64,000 nt of DNA from Luscinia megarhynchos (lineage: Eukaryota > Chordata > Aves > Passeriformes > Turdidae). Both the position numbers and the translations under genes were made by a program. The notes under the pieces are model-generated. The model was given only the letters and a program-made list of their open reading frames with translations. It made no database searches and was not told where the DNA came from. Below, piece after piece: positions 32,641-43,112 of this stretch (the first letter of the stretch is position 1; every line of letters begins with the position of its first letter). Where the stretch lies: assembly GCA_034336665.1 (NCBI GenBank), contig JAPFBE010000033.1, forward strand, positions 2,356,001 to 2,420,000, given 5' to 3'.

Positions 32641-33060
32641 GATTTTCAGATAGTCCAGGCAAGGTATTCAGTTGCCTAATGTGCTCTGGCATTACAGCAG
32701 CTATTCCAAATGCCCACTTAAGACCTTTTGGGTCCTTAAAATACCCACTTCTGAGGTAATTTTTTCCCAAAATACATGGGGCCTCTGGACCTGTTGCAAT
32801 AAGATGTTTCTTTTAATCCTTTCCAGTTAAACTTACTTTAGCTTCCACTATGGTAAAGTCCTGCGATCCACCTGTCACACCAACAATAGAAAGGGATTCT
32901 TCCCCCACATATCTTGATGGAATTATTGTACACTGTGCTCCTGTATCCACTAAAGCTTTATACTTCCGTGGTTTCGATGTGCCAGGCCACCAAATCCACA
33001 CGGTTCAAAAAACACGGTTCTCCCTCGCCTCACTCTGGCTAGAGGCAGGGCCCCTCTAAG
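32641..33060 (-). pseudogene. pro: ERVL protease
   Basis: ALVDTGAQCTIIPSRYVGEE at about 32890-32960 holds an intact DTG active site and the usual beta-strand after it. The second half (TGPEAPCILG) is at about 32770-32800 in another frame. Confidence 0.88.
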
Positions 33061-34482
33061 CCTGATTATTCTTCTTTTCCGGGGCATAGGTCTTAGAAGT
33101 TCCCTCAGGAGGGTCAGACATGTCATTATCATTATCATGTTTGGCATTTTGACTACGGGAAACAGGAGCGGCTCTCCTTTTGGCGGAACTTCCTCTTTCA
33201 ATCTTGCCTTCCTTCAGATTACGCACCCGTTGTGCCAGAGCAGCCGTAGGCTTCCTATCTCATTTTTTCATGTTCTTTCCAGAATCCTGCAAGAAAAACC
33301 ACAACTCGGCTCGAGGAGTATACTTCGTCTCCCCATCGGGGAAACGTTTGCGTTGGATACCGGGACGTCTAATTTGCACAGATGAGATTTGGAGGTGGTC
33401 CTCCTTAATTTCCTCCCTGAGCCTCTTATGATTTTCCTTTATCTTGTCCTCTACGTTCTGCAAGCTTGTTTTCATGGCTGCGATTCTGGCATGGGTTGGG
33501 CCATGCACAGCATCCGCATAGGCTCGAAGCTTCTTAGCCCTATCAAGAACTGTCTCATGTACCTCTTCCCGCTTCATTATTGCTAAGGCAGAGGCGTATT
33601 CAGATGGCCCGAGTCTCACAAGTTTTCTCCACATCACCAGTGTGCATGGGACCAGGTCCGGATTCCTAGTTGTTATATTCTCCGAAAAAATGATCTCTGC
33701 CACTGCCATTTCCCTTAGTCGTTGGATCTCTTGCTTCATGGCTTTCCTGGGGTCTGCTGCATATATAGGTCATCGGCACACAGATATCTTTGTGCCACAC
33801 TGTCTAGGACCCGTGCCCAGAGGCTTTGAGGGTTAGCCTCCCTCATCATTCCCTGATCAATGACAGGATCATGTGACAGGGATCCCAGGTGTCTCGCTTC
33901 TGTGCCATCCAGGATGGTAGCCTCGCCTGCCGCATCCCAAAGCCGGACCCGCCAACTAATTATGGACTCATCGGGTCGTCTCGTATAATCCTTCCTCAGA
34001 CCACGGAGATCCTTTAGGGAAAGGGACTCATTATTAGTCTCTGATCTCACACTAGTTGTTTTGACTCTTGATTTTATATCAGGAGGCGTTGAGGGTCCTT
34101 CTCCTGCATCCTCATCATCATCATCTAAAGGCCGATCGGTCTTCTTTGTGCACTTTTCACTTCTGGTGCTAGTAGCCACGGCCATTGGTTGAAGCTTATT
34201 ATCTAATTTCGCCTATGTCCTCAAGTCTGGAGTGTTTACTACATCCTGAGTCACTGGGATGGTAACTAATCTATCTCCGTGTTTCCTGTCTGCTGTCTGT
34301 GGTCCTACACTATCTAACAGGGTGCGATAAGCATACGCCAAGGCCCAGCTCACTGCAGTGATGTTTTTTTCCTTAGGGTTATCGTGGCACTTTTCTTTCA
34401 AATATTTTACCACCTCAGCTGGGTTTTGAATTTGCTCCTGTGGAAAGTCCCAAACTATAGGATCAGAAAATTCCTTTAACAT
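33061..34482 (-). pseudogene. gag: ERVL gag, capsid and C-terminal part
   Basis: Three blocks: 34213-34482 (LKEFSDPIVWDFPQEQIQNP), 33736-34185 (an acidic DDDDEDAGEGPS linker followed by LKDLRGLRKDYTRRPDESI) and 33260-33739 (capsid end with coiled-coil-like KTSLQNVEDKIKENHKRL). The same blocks are found in the plus-strand copy at 61277-62730. Frame shifts join them. Confidence 0.82.
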
Positions 34483-34546
34483 TTGGCCCAGGTCCTGCTA
34501 TTTCCCACACCATTCAGGACGCTTCACATTTTGCTTTGCTCCTAAA

Positions 34547-35104
34547 TCAGGAGTTACACCAGCCCCCTCTAGAAATCTCAGCTCTCATTTTATATAAACT
34601 GCAAACAGTGTATAAAAAGCTTACTAAATTAAACATCAGAAAGATAATCTCTTTAGTGTTCAGGGAAACCTGCACATTTTCTAATAAAGATGTAAGAAAT
34701 TCAGAGGAGACAAAGGAAAGCAAAGGCTGAAAAGCCTCCTCCCCCTCTTCTCCTCTAACAAACTGAGTGCATATCCATAAACAGGATCCAGAAGATATCC
34801 CTGGAACCGATTCCAGCATCTTTATAAACCTCTTACAAGCCATCGCAACCAAGCCCAGTCCGATAAATATTTTGGTCATTATCCCTCTAGTATAAAAACT
34901 ACAAATAAGGGACAGTACTGGAGATATTTCTGGATAGGAAAATAACCCCAAAGACCAGAGAGGTATTAAAACCTCAAAAAACCCTGGTATCCAAAAGCAC
35001 ATACCAGCTTCCATCCCAAAAAACATTATAAATCTATACCAATACACAGTTACAAAGTAATAAAGTTTTTTCCACTTCCTCGTGCCCCTAACGTTGGGCG
35101 CCAA
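34547..35104 (-). CDS. Hydrophobic open frame from primer site to gag
   Basis: 186 codons open, starting at the primer site itself (first possible ATG about 25 codons in). It contains at least three hydrophobic segments: MFFGMEAGMCFWIPGFFEV, IFIGLGLVAMACKRF and IFLMFNLVSFLYTVCSLY. The corresponding sequence at 60849-61400 is also largely open with few differences. In that copy the last hydrophobic segment is in frame with capsid, so this is probably a hydrophobic N-terminal extension of gag. Whether it is translated is unknown. Confidence 0.55.
   Translation of the reverse strand: MAPNVRGTRKWKKLYYFVTVYWYRFIMFFGMEAGMCFWIPGFFEVLIPLWSLGLFSYPEISPVLSLICSFYTRGIMTKIFIGLGLVAMACKRFIKMLESVPGISSGSCLWICTQFVRGEEGEEAFQPLLSFVSSEFLTSLLENVQVSLNTKEIIFLMFNLVSFLYTVCSLYKMRAEISRGGWCNS
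35084..35103 (-). promoter_or_regulatory. Lysine-tRNA primer-binding site
   Basis: Minus strand TGGCGCCCAACGTTAGGGGC, matching the known tRNA-Lys primer site type (TGGCGCCCAACGTGGGGC) closely. It starts five bases from the LTR edge. Confidence 0.9.
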
Positions 35105-35108
35105 GATT

Positions 35109-35723
35109 TGTTCTGGTTTTGGACAAAATTATGGGAGATATCTCACAAAGGAGTCCTCCTAGGAAAATAAACCCCCAGAAATCTTTCTCCCTCCCACTAC
35201 CAGGTTCGGGAAGAACTTCTTCCGAGGGAAAAAAGTGGAAAAAACTTGTTTATTTTAACAAACACACAGAAAAAAAGCCATTTCCCAGCACTAGGAAAGA
35301 ATGATCTCCAGATGACACAAAACGTTTTCACCAAGGTGAGCGAGGATGGATGAGCTTGGTCAGTTCCTGCTGGGAAGGGTGCAAAGCTTCTTTTGGCAGG
35401 CTTCCAGAGGCAGTCTCTGATGTTCGGATTTCTCCGTCCGGAGCCGGTGCTGATCTTCGGGATGAGGGGAAGAAGGGAGAGAGAAAGAGGGAGCAGCCGG
35501 GGGCAGGAGAAGCTGGGGCAAAAGCTAGAGGCAGAAGCGGGAGCCGAAGTGGCAAAAGCAGCAGCAGCAGCAGCAGGCCAGCTTAAGCAGCCCAGCAAAC
35601 CCGCAGCCCCCAGCAGCCAGGGGTCCGCCGGGGGGCGGGGAAGAACGGCCACGGCGGCAGGCAGCTCCGTGCAAACGGGGAGGGGGGCAGGGAGTGGAGT
35701 AGTCATAACAGTAACCCAGGACA
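35109..35723 (-). repeat. 5' LTR of the ERVL provirus
   Basis: 615 bp, pair of 29188-29826; most of the length difference comes from the AGC triplet tract (35558-35579 here, shorter). Confidence 0.93.
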
Positions 35724-36728
35724 TACCTGTTGAAACTCTAAATACAAATTATTAATTTTGAAAATAAACCAAAAATTGTTGCTTTGAGAATTTTTTTTTC
35801 TTTCCCCCCCTCCCGCCAAATCATCCCCCCCTTTGTATTACAAAGGAATTTTGGGAAAACAGATTGGTGGCTGGGTAGCAAAGGTTGGGAGAAGCATGGC
35901 AGTGGGAGGGAAACTTTGGAGGGGAAAGGGGGTTAGGGATTTGAGGGTACGTAAAAAAAGGGTAATTTGATTTGGGGAAATTTTGAAAGGACTTATTTTG
36001 TGGATGGATAAAGGGAAAAGAGGAAGGGAAATAGGGAGGCAAAAGGGATTGGGGGAAGGCACTTATTTGCTTGGCAGGTTTTGCAAATGAGGAATTAGAC
36101 TTTTTGTTGTAGGACAGGTGAGTGGTGTTTTGTGCTGTCTTTTCTTTCGAGTTGCTGCTGTAACTTGACGGCTGTTGGCTTTGGTTGTTGTGTAAAAAAC
36201 AGGGTTTTTTAGTAGCTGAAAAGTCACTGCAATTTGGTGCATAGATGCTTCCTTTCACTGGAGATTTATTAGGTCCGGTAACATTTTCTGCTTGGAGACC
36301 CCTTTTTCCCTGTATTATATCAAATTCCACTACTTCTTTATCTTTTAAACTGCGGAGACATTTTTAGGGTTATTTTTCTTGATTGCAGTTTGATGAACAA
36401 ACACATCTTCTTTGGTATCATTTTGGGTGATAAATCCGTATTTGTTTTTTATATTGAACCATTTAACTGTTCCTAAAACTTTTTTAGCAATGATGTTTTT
36501 ATTTTTGCTGGTGGATTTGTGTTTGAGGCTGCGCTGCTGGTTCTGGCGGGGCTGTTTTTGTTGCGGGCAAGTAGAGTCAAAGCTAAAGAAGTGTGGGCAG
36601 CACTGCGCTGGGGCTGCGCTGCGCACCGGCAGTGCTGGGTGCACTGGGCTCCGCGGCAGATGGGCGGCTCGCGGCCCCGGGTGCACTGGACTGTGCGGCG
36701 GGCAGGCGGCTTGCAGAGTGGGGTGCAC
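35724..36728 (-). pseudogene. Y-box (cold-shock domain) protein copy
   Basis: Y-box proteins bind RNA and DNA through a cold-shock domain. Here, read right to left, an Ala/Pro-containing N-terminus (36480-36728) leads into the cold-shock domain: [11 protein letters not shown], then [20 protein letters not shown] (RNP1- and RNP2-like strands) and KKNNPK. A one-base shift near 36360 moves the frame, and the domain continues as [13 protein letters not shown] and AENVTGP down to about 36250. The frame then stays open for another 140 codons to 35821, but the Arg/Gly-rich tail of known Y-box proteins is replaced by Ser/Pro/Phe/Asn-rich sequence. No introns are seen, so it derives from mRNA. Parent (YBX1- or YBX3-like) is not resolved. 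Confidence 0.85.
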
Positions 36729-36960
36729 GGGCGGTGAGCAGGTGGCCCGCGGGGCAGGGTGCGCGGGCAGCGATTGGGCGGCTTGCGGCTGGCCGCTTCT
36801 TCTTTTCTCGGCGGCACAGGCGAGAGGGCAGCGCGGTGAGTGTGCTGGCGATGCAGCGCGCTGCTGCTGCTGGTGGGAGCGTGGCTTTTGGTGCAGAACT
36901 TTTGAAGCTGGGCTGCTGCTTTTGGCTGTATTCTTTCACCGCTTCCTAGCCTTACAGTGA
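36729..36960 (-). other. GC-rich 5' part of the Y-box copy
   Basis: GC- and CpG-rich sequence upstream of the Y-box frame, with Ala/Pro/Arg codons in several frames. It probably is the N-terminal coding part and 5' UTR of the source mRNA. The right edge near 36950 is approximate and no target duplication was found. Confidence 0.5.
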
Positions 36961-37210
36961 CAACACCGTCTTCTCATTCCTTTCATAGCTAATGCTATTC
37001 ATCATCCAGGCCATCTCCCATAAAAGGATGGGTTTAGGGTGATGTAATAGATTTATATTGGGGAAAAGGTTAAGACTGCAGATCTACAGTTTGTAAAGAC
37101 AAATCTTTCATTCCATTTATCAATCAGTGAAATCCTTCCCATTTTTCCTTTTATCTCTCAGTATCTAGCTTTATTTGCCAGCAGACCCGCAGTTTGTTTG
37201 TAAAGACAAG
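36961..37210 (-). other. LTR-like segment or env 3' flank
   Basis: Two copies of a motif TTGTCTTTACAAAC (minus strand, about 37095 and 37195) lie 105 bp apart. AATAAAG follows the second at about 37170 and a purine-rich stretch (AAAAAAGAAGGGATTAAAAAG) precedes it. This could be the 3' LTR of the env element to the right, which would end that element before the Y-box copy. Confidence 0.35.
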
Positions 37211-37780
37211 TCCCTCATTCTTTTTAATCCCTTCTTTTTTATTTTCTCAACAATCGTCTTTACAAACTTTAGTTGTCATTGACTCAACTTTCTGTTCCTG
37301 GGTCCTTTTTGGTTTTGTAATTATTTGCAGTGACATAATTTTCTGTCCTTTTGTCTCCATTTCTGGATCTGTAGACATGGCTACTACCTGCATCCCCTTG
37401 ATTATGTTGACTAAGATGCACTAAGCAAGGGATCATACATAATAAAAAGATTAGAGTTGATACAGCACATAAGAGGAAAAAAGCATTTGTTTAACCCATA
37501 GTCCACCAGGTTATGATGAAAGTGTGTCCCGTTCCCATCCTTTTCACAGTTGGACCAGTATATGAGCTAACTTTCTTATTCCCTTTGTTATTTGTTTTAC
37601 CACTTTTTCATTGCCATCTCTTTTCAAACAGCAGTTTAAGTAATTTAATTTTCCACACACTCCTCCTTTTTTCTACCTTATTTCCCTGAATTTTTGGTAG
37701 CAAAAAGAACAACAGTTTAAATATATCCTATATAACATATTCCTTACCAGTTTAGAGGTAACCTGCGATAGGCATGTTGG
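37211..37780 (-). pseudogene. env: Gamma-type env TM remnant
   Basis: A CX7CC motif ([10 protein letters not shown], about 37628-37657) is followed by [17 protein letters not shown], a membrane anchor (AVSTLIFLLCMIPCLVH) and a cytoplasmic tail that stops near 37280. It is the same env type as 15950-17630. Stops interrupt it. Confidence 0.8.
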
Positions 37781-38265
37781 CCACCCATGGCCTGTTGTTA
37801 GATCGTCCTGGCCTTCTGCAGACCAAACAATTGCTAAGGTTAAAGGTTTTTGCTACTTATTCTCCTAGGACTAAAAAATTATTCTCCCACTTCTGGCCCA
37901 AACCTAACTGACAATATAAAGGTAAGATTATTAAGAAATTCTAGTGGTGTAATCTAATTTCCTAATCTAATTCTCACATTGTCTTCCCCACAATCTGTGG
38001 CAAGTGAAGGCACAAAAACCACTTAACATAAAGAAAACAATGACAGTGAGGATTAGTCCCCAATGGCTGGAGATCCAAAAGGAGGGATGCCCACACAGAT
38101 TATTTGAGCAGACAGTTATGTGGGTAGGCACATGAGACTTTCCCCTGATATCGATGCCCTGACTGCTGCTCCAGTCCAGTCCTGCAGTGTCAGTCGCAGC
38201 CTCCCATCCTCCTCCAGCTGAGAAATCCAAATCTCCGGGGTTTCAGAGACCTTGACCTGAGTGTG
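37781..38265 (-). pseudogene. env: Env 5' region
   Basis: The frame 37967-38230 overlaps the integrase end and contains a signal-peptide-like segment (LILTVIVFFMLSGFCAF). Almost all of SU is missing between it and the TM block. Confidence 0.5.
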
Positions 38266-38887
38266 ATAGATTCACCTGTGTTCAGCTGTCTTGACAGCTG
38301 TTTCTGTGATTAGTAACACTTGGAAAGGTCCATGCCACTTCGCCACCAGTGGTGTTTCTTTCCACTCCTTCAATGTTATGAACAGCAAAGTCCAAAGGCA
38401 GTCTCTGTGCTAACTGGGCTACCTATCAAAGAGATTTCACAAGACAGTATCCTGGCCACATACTGGTTTTAAATATACATCTTCAACTCCCTCCAATGAA
38501 AATTAGCAGGGAAAGAGTCCCAAACAATTCAAAGGGGAACAATTGAATATTCCCTGGGATTTGGCTCTGATTCCTGCCAAAGCTAATGGCAAAAGCTGCA
38601 CCCATGCATTTTAGTTTCTGTTACTAGCTTCAAAGGGTGTTTCTTTATTCCTCCATTTATCCTTTCTACTTGACCTGAATTCTCAGGGTGCCAAGGGTTA
38701 TGGAGGTCCCACTGAATTCTCAAAGCAGCTATAATCCCTTGAAGGATGCCCTCATAAAATGAGTTCTCCCATCCAAGTTCACTGTCTTCACAATACCATT
38801 TGTTAAGTGATAAATTTTCCACCTCCAACAAGTGAGAAATTAAGGTCTCATGAGCTAATGTTTTTTCCCTGCAGGTTAATAAACCTC
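38266..38887 (-). pseudogene. pol: Gamma-type integrase remnant
   Basis: HPENSGQVERINGGIKK at about 38640-38690 has the catalytic Glu region, and the C-terminal domain (WHGPFQVLLITETAVKT) is at about 38285-38350. The sequence is cut at 38887 by an LTR. Orientation and order (integrase, env) agree with 37211-37780. Confidence 0.85.
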
Positions 38888-39482
38888 TGTTTTGGTTTGA
38901 AAGACAGGTGTTTGTTAAAAAAAGGCAGGAGCCTTTCTTGAAATGGACAATATAAGCCCCCTCCCTTCAAATTATTATAATTTTGAAATTAAGGAGCTCT
39001 CAGGCAAAGATATAGGAATAGGAATAACAGTTATTTACTTGGAAAATTAAAATAAAAATACAGTAATACAAAAAACAAACGCAAAGCACTGACGGAGTCA
39101 GAATACAACCTGACATCCCCTCAGTCAGGGCGCTGGTAGCAGTCTGATTAAATAGTGGCTGCAGTCCTCCTGGAGTGACAGATCTGGTTCAGTTGAAGAA
39201 GTGGTCCTGTAGAAGGGTGCAGTTTTCTTCTGAAGGTCCAGTGATAACGTAGAAGGGTCTGTTTTTCTTCTGGAATCCAGTGGAACAAGGCTGCCCTGAT
39301 GTTCCAAATATCAGTTTTTATCTAGGTAAGAAATGCTTGGCTCCTCCCCCTGTCTGGAGCATCTCCAAATGGGATGATGCAATTTTATCAGTCATGCAGT
39401 GGGACTTAATTGCTCATTAACAGAAGATATCTCCCTGGAGGAAGGATGGGTTGTGGAAAAGATAAAGAACACAACCAAGACA
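38888..39482 (-). mobile_element. ERVL-type LTR
   Basis: Left edge TGTTTTGGTTTG, right edge CAACCAAGACA. Aligns along its length with 27030-27711. No target duplication could be matched and pol does not resume on the right, so a deletion or older rearrangement occurred here. Confidence 0.75.
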
Positions 39483-40480
39483 CTGCCCTTGCTGTATTTC
39501 ATTTTATTTACTGTAAAAGCTGTGTAATTGGTTTCCACCTAACATTGGGATGTTAACTGGTGGTTCATCTTATCTCTGAAGCATTTGTGAGGGTTGCAGC
39601 AATATGTATATTAGACATTTCAAAGCAATGCCTTTTTCTGCTTACCTGCATATCCTATCTGCTTTCAGATTCAAAGTCTGTTGGAGTCAGTGAGTCAGGG
39701 GTCTCTCTGAATTCTTCAGAGAGAAATCAGAGAGCAGGGAGTGAGTTAAAGCCTTTGGATGGATTGAAGTATATTAAGCCACTCACACATAAACTAGACA
39801 TTTAAGTAGAAGTAAGTTAGTAAGTTTTAGGGTGATTTCTAATGCTTTTAGTAAGTGAAAGGTTTCAAATGCCAGAGTAGCAGAGCAAGTTCTAGTGAAG
39901 GTTGAAACATACTGATATCTTCAGCAAGAGGCTCCAGGCCCACAGTTGTAGACAGAACTTAGACATAATAGAGCTACACTAAGAATACTGCTTACATTTT
40001 CCATTTAGAACAAGATAGGGTGTATGCGTAGTTCTATACGTAACCTGGTATGCTAAGAAACTAGAATTCTAATAGGTAAAGAACTAGTGGTCTGAGTTTG
40101 CATCTTAGCTTGTTGGAAAAATCCTATACAAGAGTATGTATTGGGGAGAGTTGTTGCTTTTAGCCATTTGACTTTTAGCCATTCGACTTTTAGCCATTCT
40201 GGCTTTTAGCCATTGACTTTTGCCAGGGCTTCTAGCCATTTGCTTATGGCTTTGCTAGCTGCTTTGCCATTGCTTTTTGCTATTGCTTGTCTGCTTGTCT
40301 GTTGAGACTGATGTGCTTTGTAATAAGATGTGCTTTGTAGTAATAACCTTTTTAACTATTAGCTGCTTTGCTTATTTAAGATAACCTGACAAAGTAGGAG
40401 CCAAGAGCTCAGAGTAGGAGCCTAAGAGCTCAGGAGTAGGTGCTTAGAGCACAGTAGGTCAAAGAACCTCAACAAAAGTC
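39483..40480 (+). other. Probable old LTR, unassigned
   Basis: AT-rich, with a repeat (40159-40262) and a right part containing AGAGCTCAG/GTAGGAGCC repeats (40395-40450) that looks like LTR R/U5. No clear edges. Confidence 0.35.
40159..40262 (+). repeat. Short tandem repeat TTTTAGCCATT(TGAC)
   Basis: Five to six degenerate copies of GACTTTTAGCCATT, unit about 15 bp, followed by CTTTGCTAGCTGCTTTGCCATTGC variants. Confidence 0.75.
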
Positions 40481-42111
40481 CTTCCTTATTTTTGGATCAT
40501 AGCTTTATCTGCCATATTTTTCTTCAAATGTTTAATTTGTGCAAATTATTTTAATCTTAGTTGCTGCTGAAGGGAGACATGGTTGTCTCGTACAGTTCTG
40601 CAAAACTTGGGACTTGAGGCCACACCACTTATTTAATTTGAACATTTGGTTATTTGGAAGGGAAGGAGGCTAAGTGCATAGGGAGTCCTTAATTTTGTGT
40701 GCAGCTAGCCTATATTTAGGCTATAGGCACTGTGGGATTACAAACCTAGATCAGTCCTTGAAATAAGTTTGAAGACACTTTTTTTTCCCCTGTCTATATA
40801 ACAAGAAATTAAGATCAACAGATCAAAGCAGTTTGTGCTCAAAATCTGCAGGATAGACATTTCAGAGGTTTTACTTTGAACTGAGGACAGCCTGGGCTGG
40901 GCTCATCACTTATGCACATTGCCTCTCCAAACCAACTATGCAAATGTAGATTGACCTCTACCCCTGACCCCACGTCATATCAGCACAGATGCAAGTGGTC
41001 TGTAATATCTTTGAATCCAGTGTTCAATGTTGAATTTGTTTCTGGATTATAATGGGGAGAGAAATGATGCCACCTTTTTCATCCAGATATTTCTCTCTGC
41101 TAGCAGTTCCCTCCCTGAACCAACCTGATGGGTCTGTTTCTCATCAAAGGTCACTTCTTCCCATAAATTTCTGTTTGGCTCTGTCCTGGAAAAACCCAAA
41201 TGTTATTGTATTCCATATCTATCTGTGCCCCAAATTGTTACTGTCTCCTTAAGATCCAGCGGCCTGAAATGGAACTGCGAGGGGGGGGTGGGGTGGTGGG
41301 GGGTAGTACCGGTCTTTTAAAAGTCACAGTGGCCCAAGCACAGCTCTCTTTTCTCTTGCCTTGTGGCTCTGGCTCTTTCCCTGTCATTCTTGCACGGAGA
41401 GAGGAAGCATAGGTGGAGGCTCCCCTCTGGTTTTCTTTCCTTCTTACAGGGACAACCAAGGGGTTTGCTTCAGGCAGGGTTTCTGGACTGGCAAGAGTAA
41501 CAACCTGAGAATCTGCATTTCACAATCGAAAACTATTTCAGAGTAAATTTTGCAACATGTCGGCAGTGCAAAGCCGGATCCAATCAGAGATCAGGCCATC
41601 ATTCTTTGGTGCTTGAAAGTCCATTTACTTCTTCCCCTCCTTTGGAACAGGGACCCAAGACAGGACCACCGACACCAGCGGCTCAGAGGCTGCAGTGCCA
41701 ACATGGGTTGGATCCAGTTGCTGGAGTGTGCCAGCTGCCTTTCCAGACAGAGCTTCCGCCACCAGAGAGATAAGAGGGGGAGGGCTGCTGTCATCTTTGT
41801 CTCTTCACACATGGTCATCTGAGGAGGGTGCCATCTTGGGGAGGGGATTTCTTTGCTATTTGGAGTTTCTCTTTATTCCCAGGAAGTCCATGATATTTCA
41901 GAAAATTTGTAACTAGTGATTTTTACTGTTATTGTTCTTGCCTGTTGCTATTTTTGTTTTTTATATGTAAACTGTTATTTTTTCACTTATATCTACTCAC
42001 ATCCATCTCTCCTTATTGGTGGAAGGGATTGGTTAAAACTAAGGGGAGGTAACTAATTTTGGAGTGTCCGCCCCTTCAATTGTTTTAAATCAAGACAGGT
42101 CTCAAAGGAAT
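40481..42111. other. No recognisable feature
   Basis: Low-complexity and moderate-GC sequence. A G-rich run lies at 41280-41300. Open frames are short and show no domain. Confidence 0.3.
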
Positions 42112-42541
42112 TGTCGTTGTTGAGGAAGACACAACATACAAATAGACCCACTACATCTCAGAAGGCTAATATCTGTTTATTACAACAGCCGGCTGTCTTT
42201 TATACCCTCTACAAAGTTTACACTTTATTCATTGGTTGCAATAAATCAACATAACATTCATTGGTGTAAAAGCATCTCCACCTCTGTTTTTCACAAAACT
42301 TTTCTAAAAATACTTTTCCCAGCTGCAGGTTTTCTTTCCCACTTACCTCCTTCTCCTTCTTCTCTTCTTGGTCTCCATGCCAACAGCCTTGGTAAGAAAT
42401 ACCTTTCAGAAATAAACCTTATTCATTAACCCTCTCTGGCCCACAGACTAGCTGTAAGTCCTCCCATAAGGAATGGCAACAGATATGTAGGAATGTGCAT
42501 ATTTTTTAAGGAGTAAAATAATTAAATTATAAAAAACGACA
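42112..42541 (-). mobile_element. LTR, 430 bp, with perfect short inverted ends
   Basis: Edges TGTCGTT and AACGACA are perfect inverted repeats. On the minus strand TATAAAAGACAGCC (about 42200) and AATAAACAGA (about 42175) give promoter and poly(A) signal. No matching target duplication was found. Confidence 0.65.
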
Positions 42542-43112
42542 TCTGAAGTGGATGTGCAATTGCTCCTCTCACCTCCCCATGTGATCCCTGTCTGATTTCC
42601 CAGGCCCTTACAAAGGTTACTACACTAGTTTTGAAAGTGACAGGACTAGACAGCTTCTCAACTTATTATAATTTTGTGCTATTCATCCTATTTACTGGTT
42701 AATTTGTTAGGTTTTTTTTACTCCCAGATTTCCCATGACACTTTGAGGAAGGTCCCTGTAAATTTATGGAGGACAGTCCATTATTATCCTCATATCCCAC
42801 TTGCCTAGCCTTTTCCACAGTGTCTATTAAAGCCTAGCAATGCTTACACTACTCATTTGCTATGAGTGTTCCTACCCTGCTGAAAAACAGTACTGGCCAA
42901 TATGAGAGCAGAGTTCAGTTTTAATATGTATGAAAGCTGGTGGTATCTGAAATTTGGATAGGCAAAATTCATCTACCAAATTTTCATTATTCCAGCTAGC
43001 ATGAAAATAATAATAATTTTTAAAGCATGGGGGTTTTTAAAGAATAAGGTGCTGTCAAAGGTAGAGATGTCCCAGAAAACATGTTGCTGAAGCAAAGGTA
43101 TAAATTATAAAG
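42542..43112. other. No recognisable feature
   Basis: AT-rich flank of the ERV1 3' LTR. Confidence 0.3.

Larger units (their letters stand above)
29188..35723 (-). mobile_element. Complete ERVL provirus, 6.5 kb
   Basis: Two LTRs (29188-29826 and 35109-35723), a lysine-tRNA primer site, leader, gag, pro, RT, RNase H and integrase in order, a purine tract, and a perfect 5-bp duplication TACCT (29183-29187 and 35724-35728). There is no env, as usual for ERVL elements, which spread inside the cell. Protease DTGA and RT YIDD are intact, but several frame changes and an Asp-to-Asn change in integrase make it inactive. A copy in the opposite orientation starts at 60396. Confidence 0.95.

Noticed and set aside
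35821..36728. A functional Y-box gene
   Set aside because: It lacks introns, has a frameshift within the cold-shock domain and a replaced tail.
40159..40262. CRISPR-like array
   Set aside because: Units are contiguous and degenerate without unique spacers, and the genome is eukaryotic.
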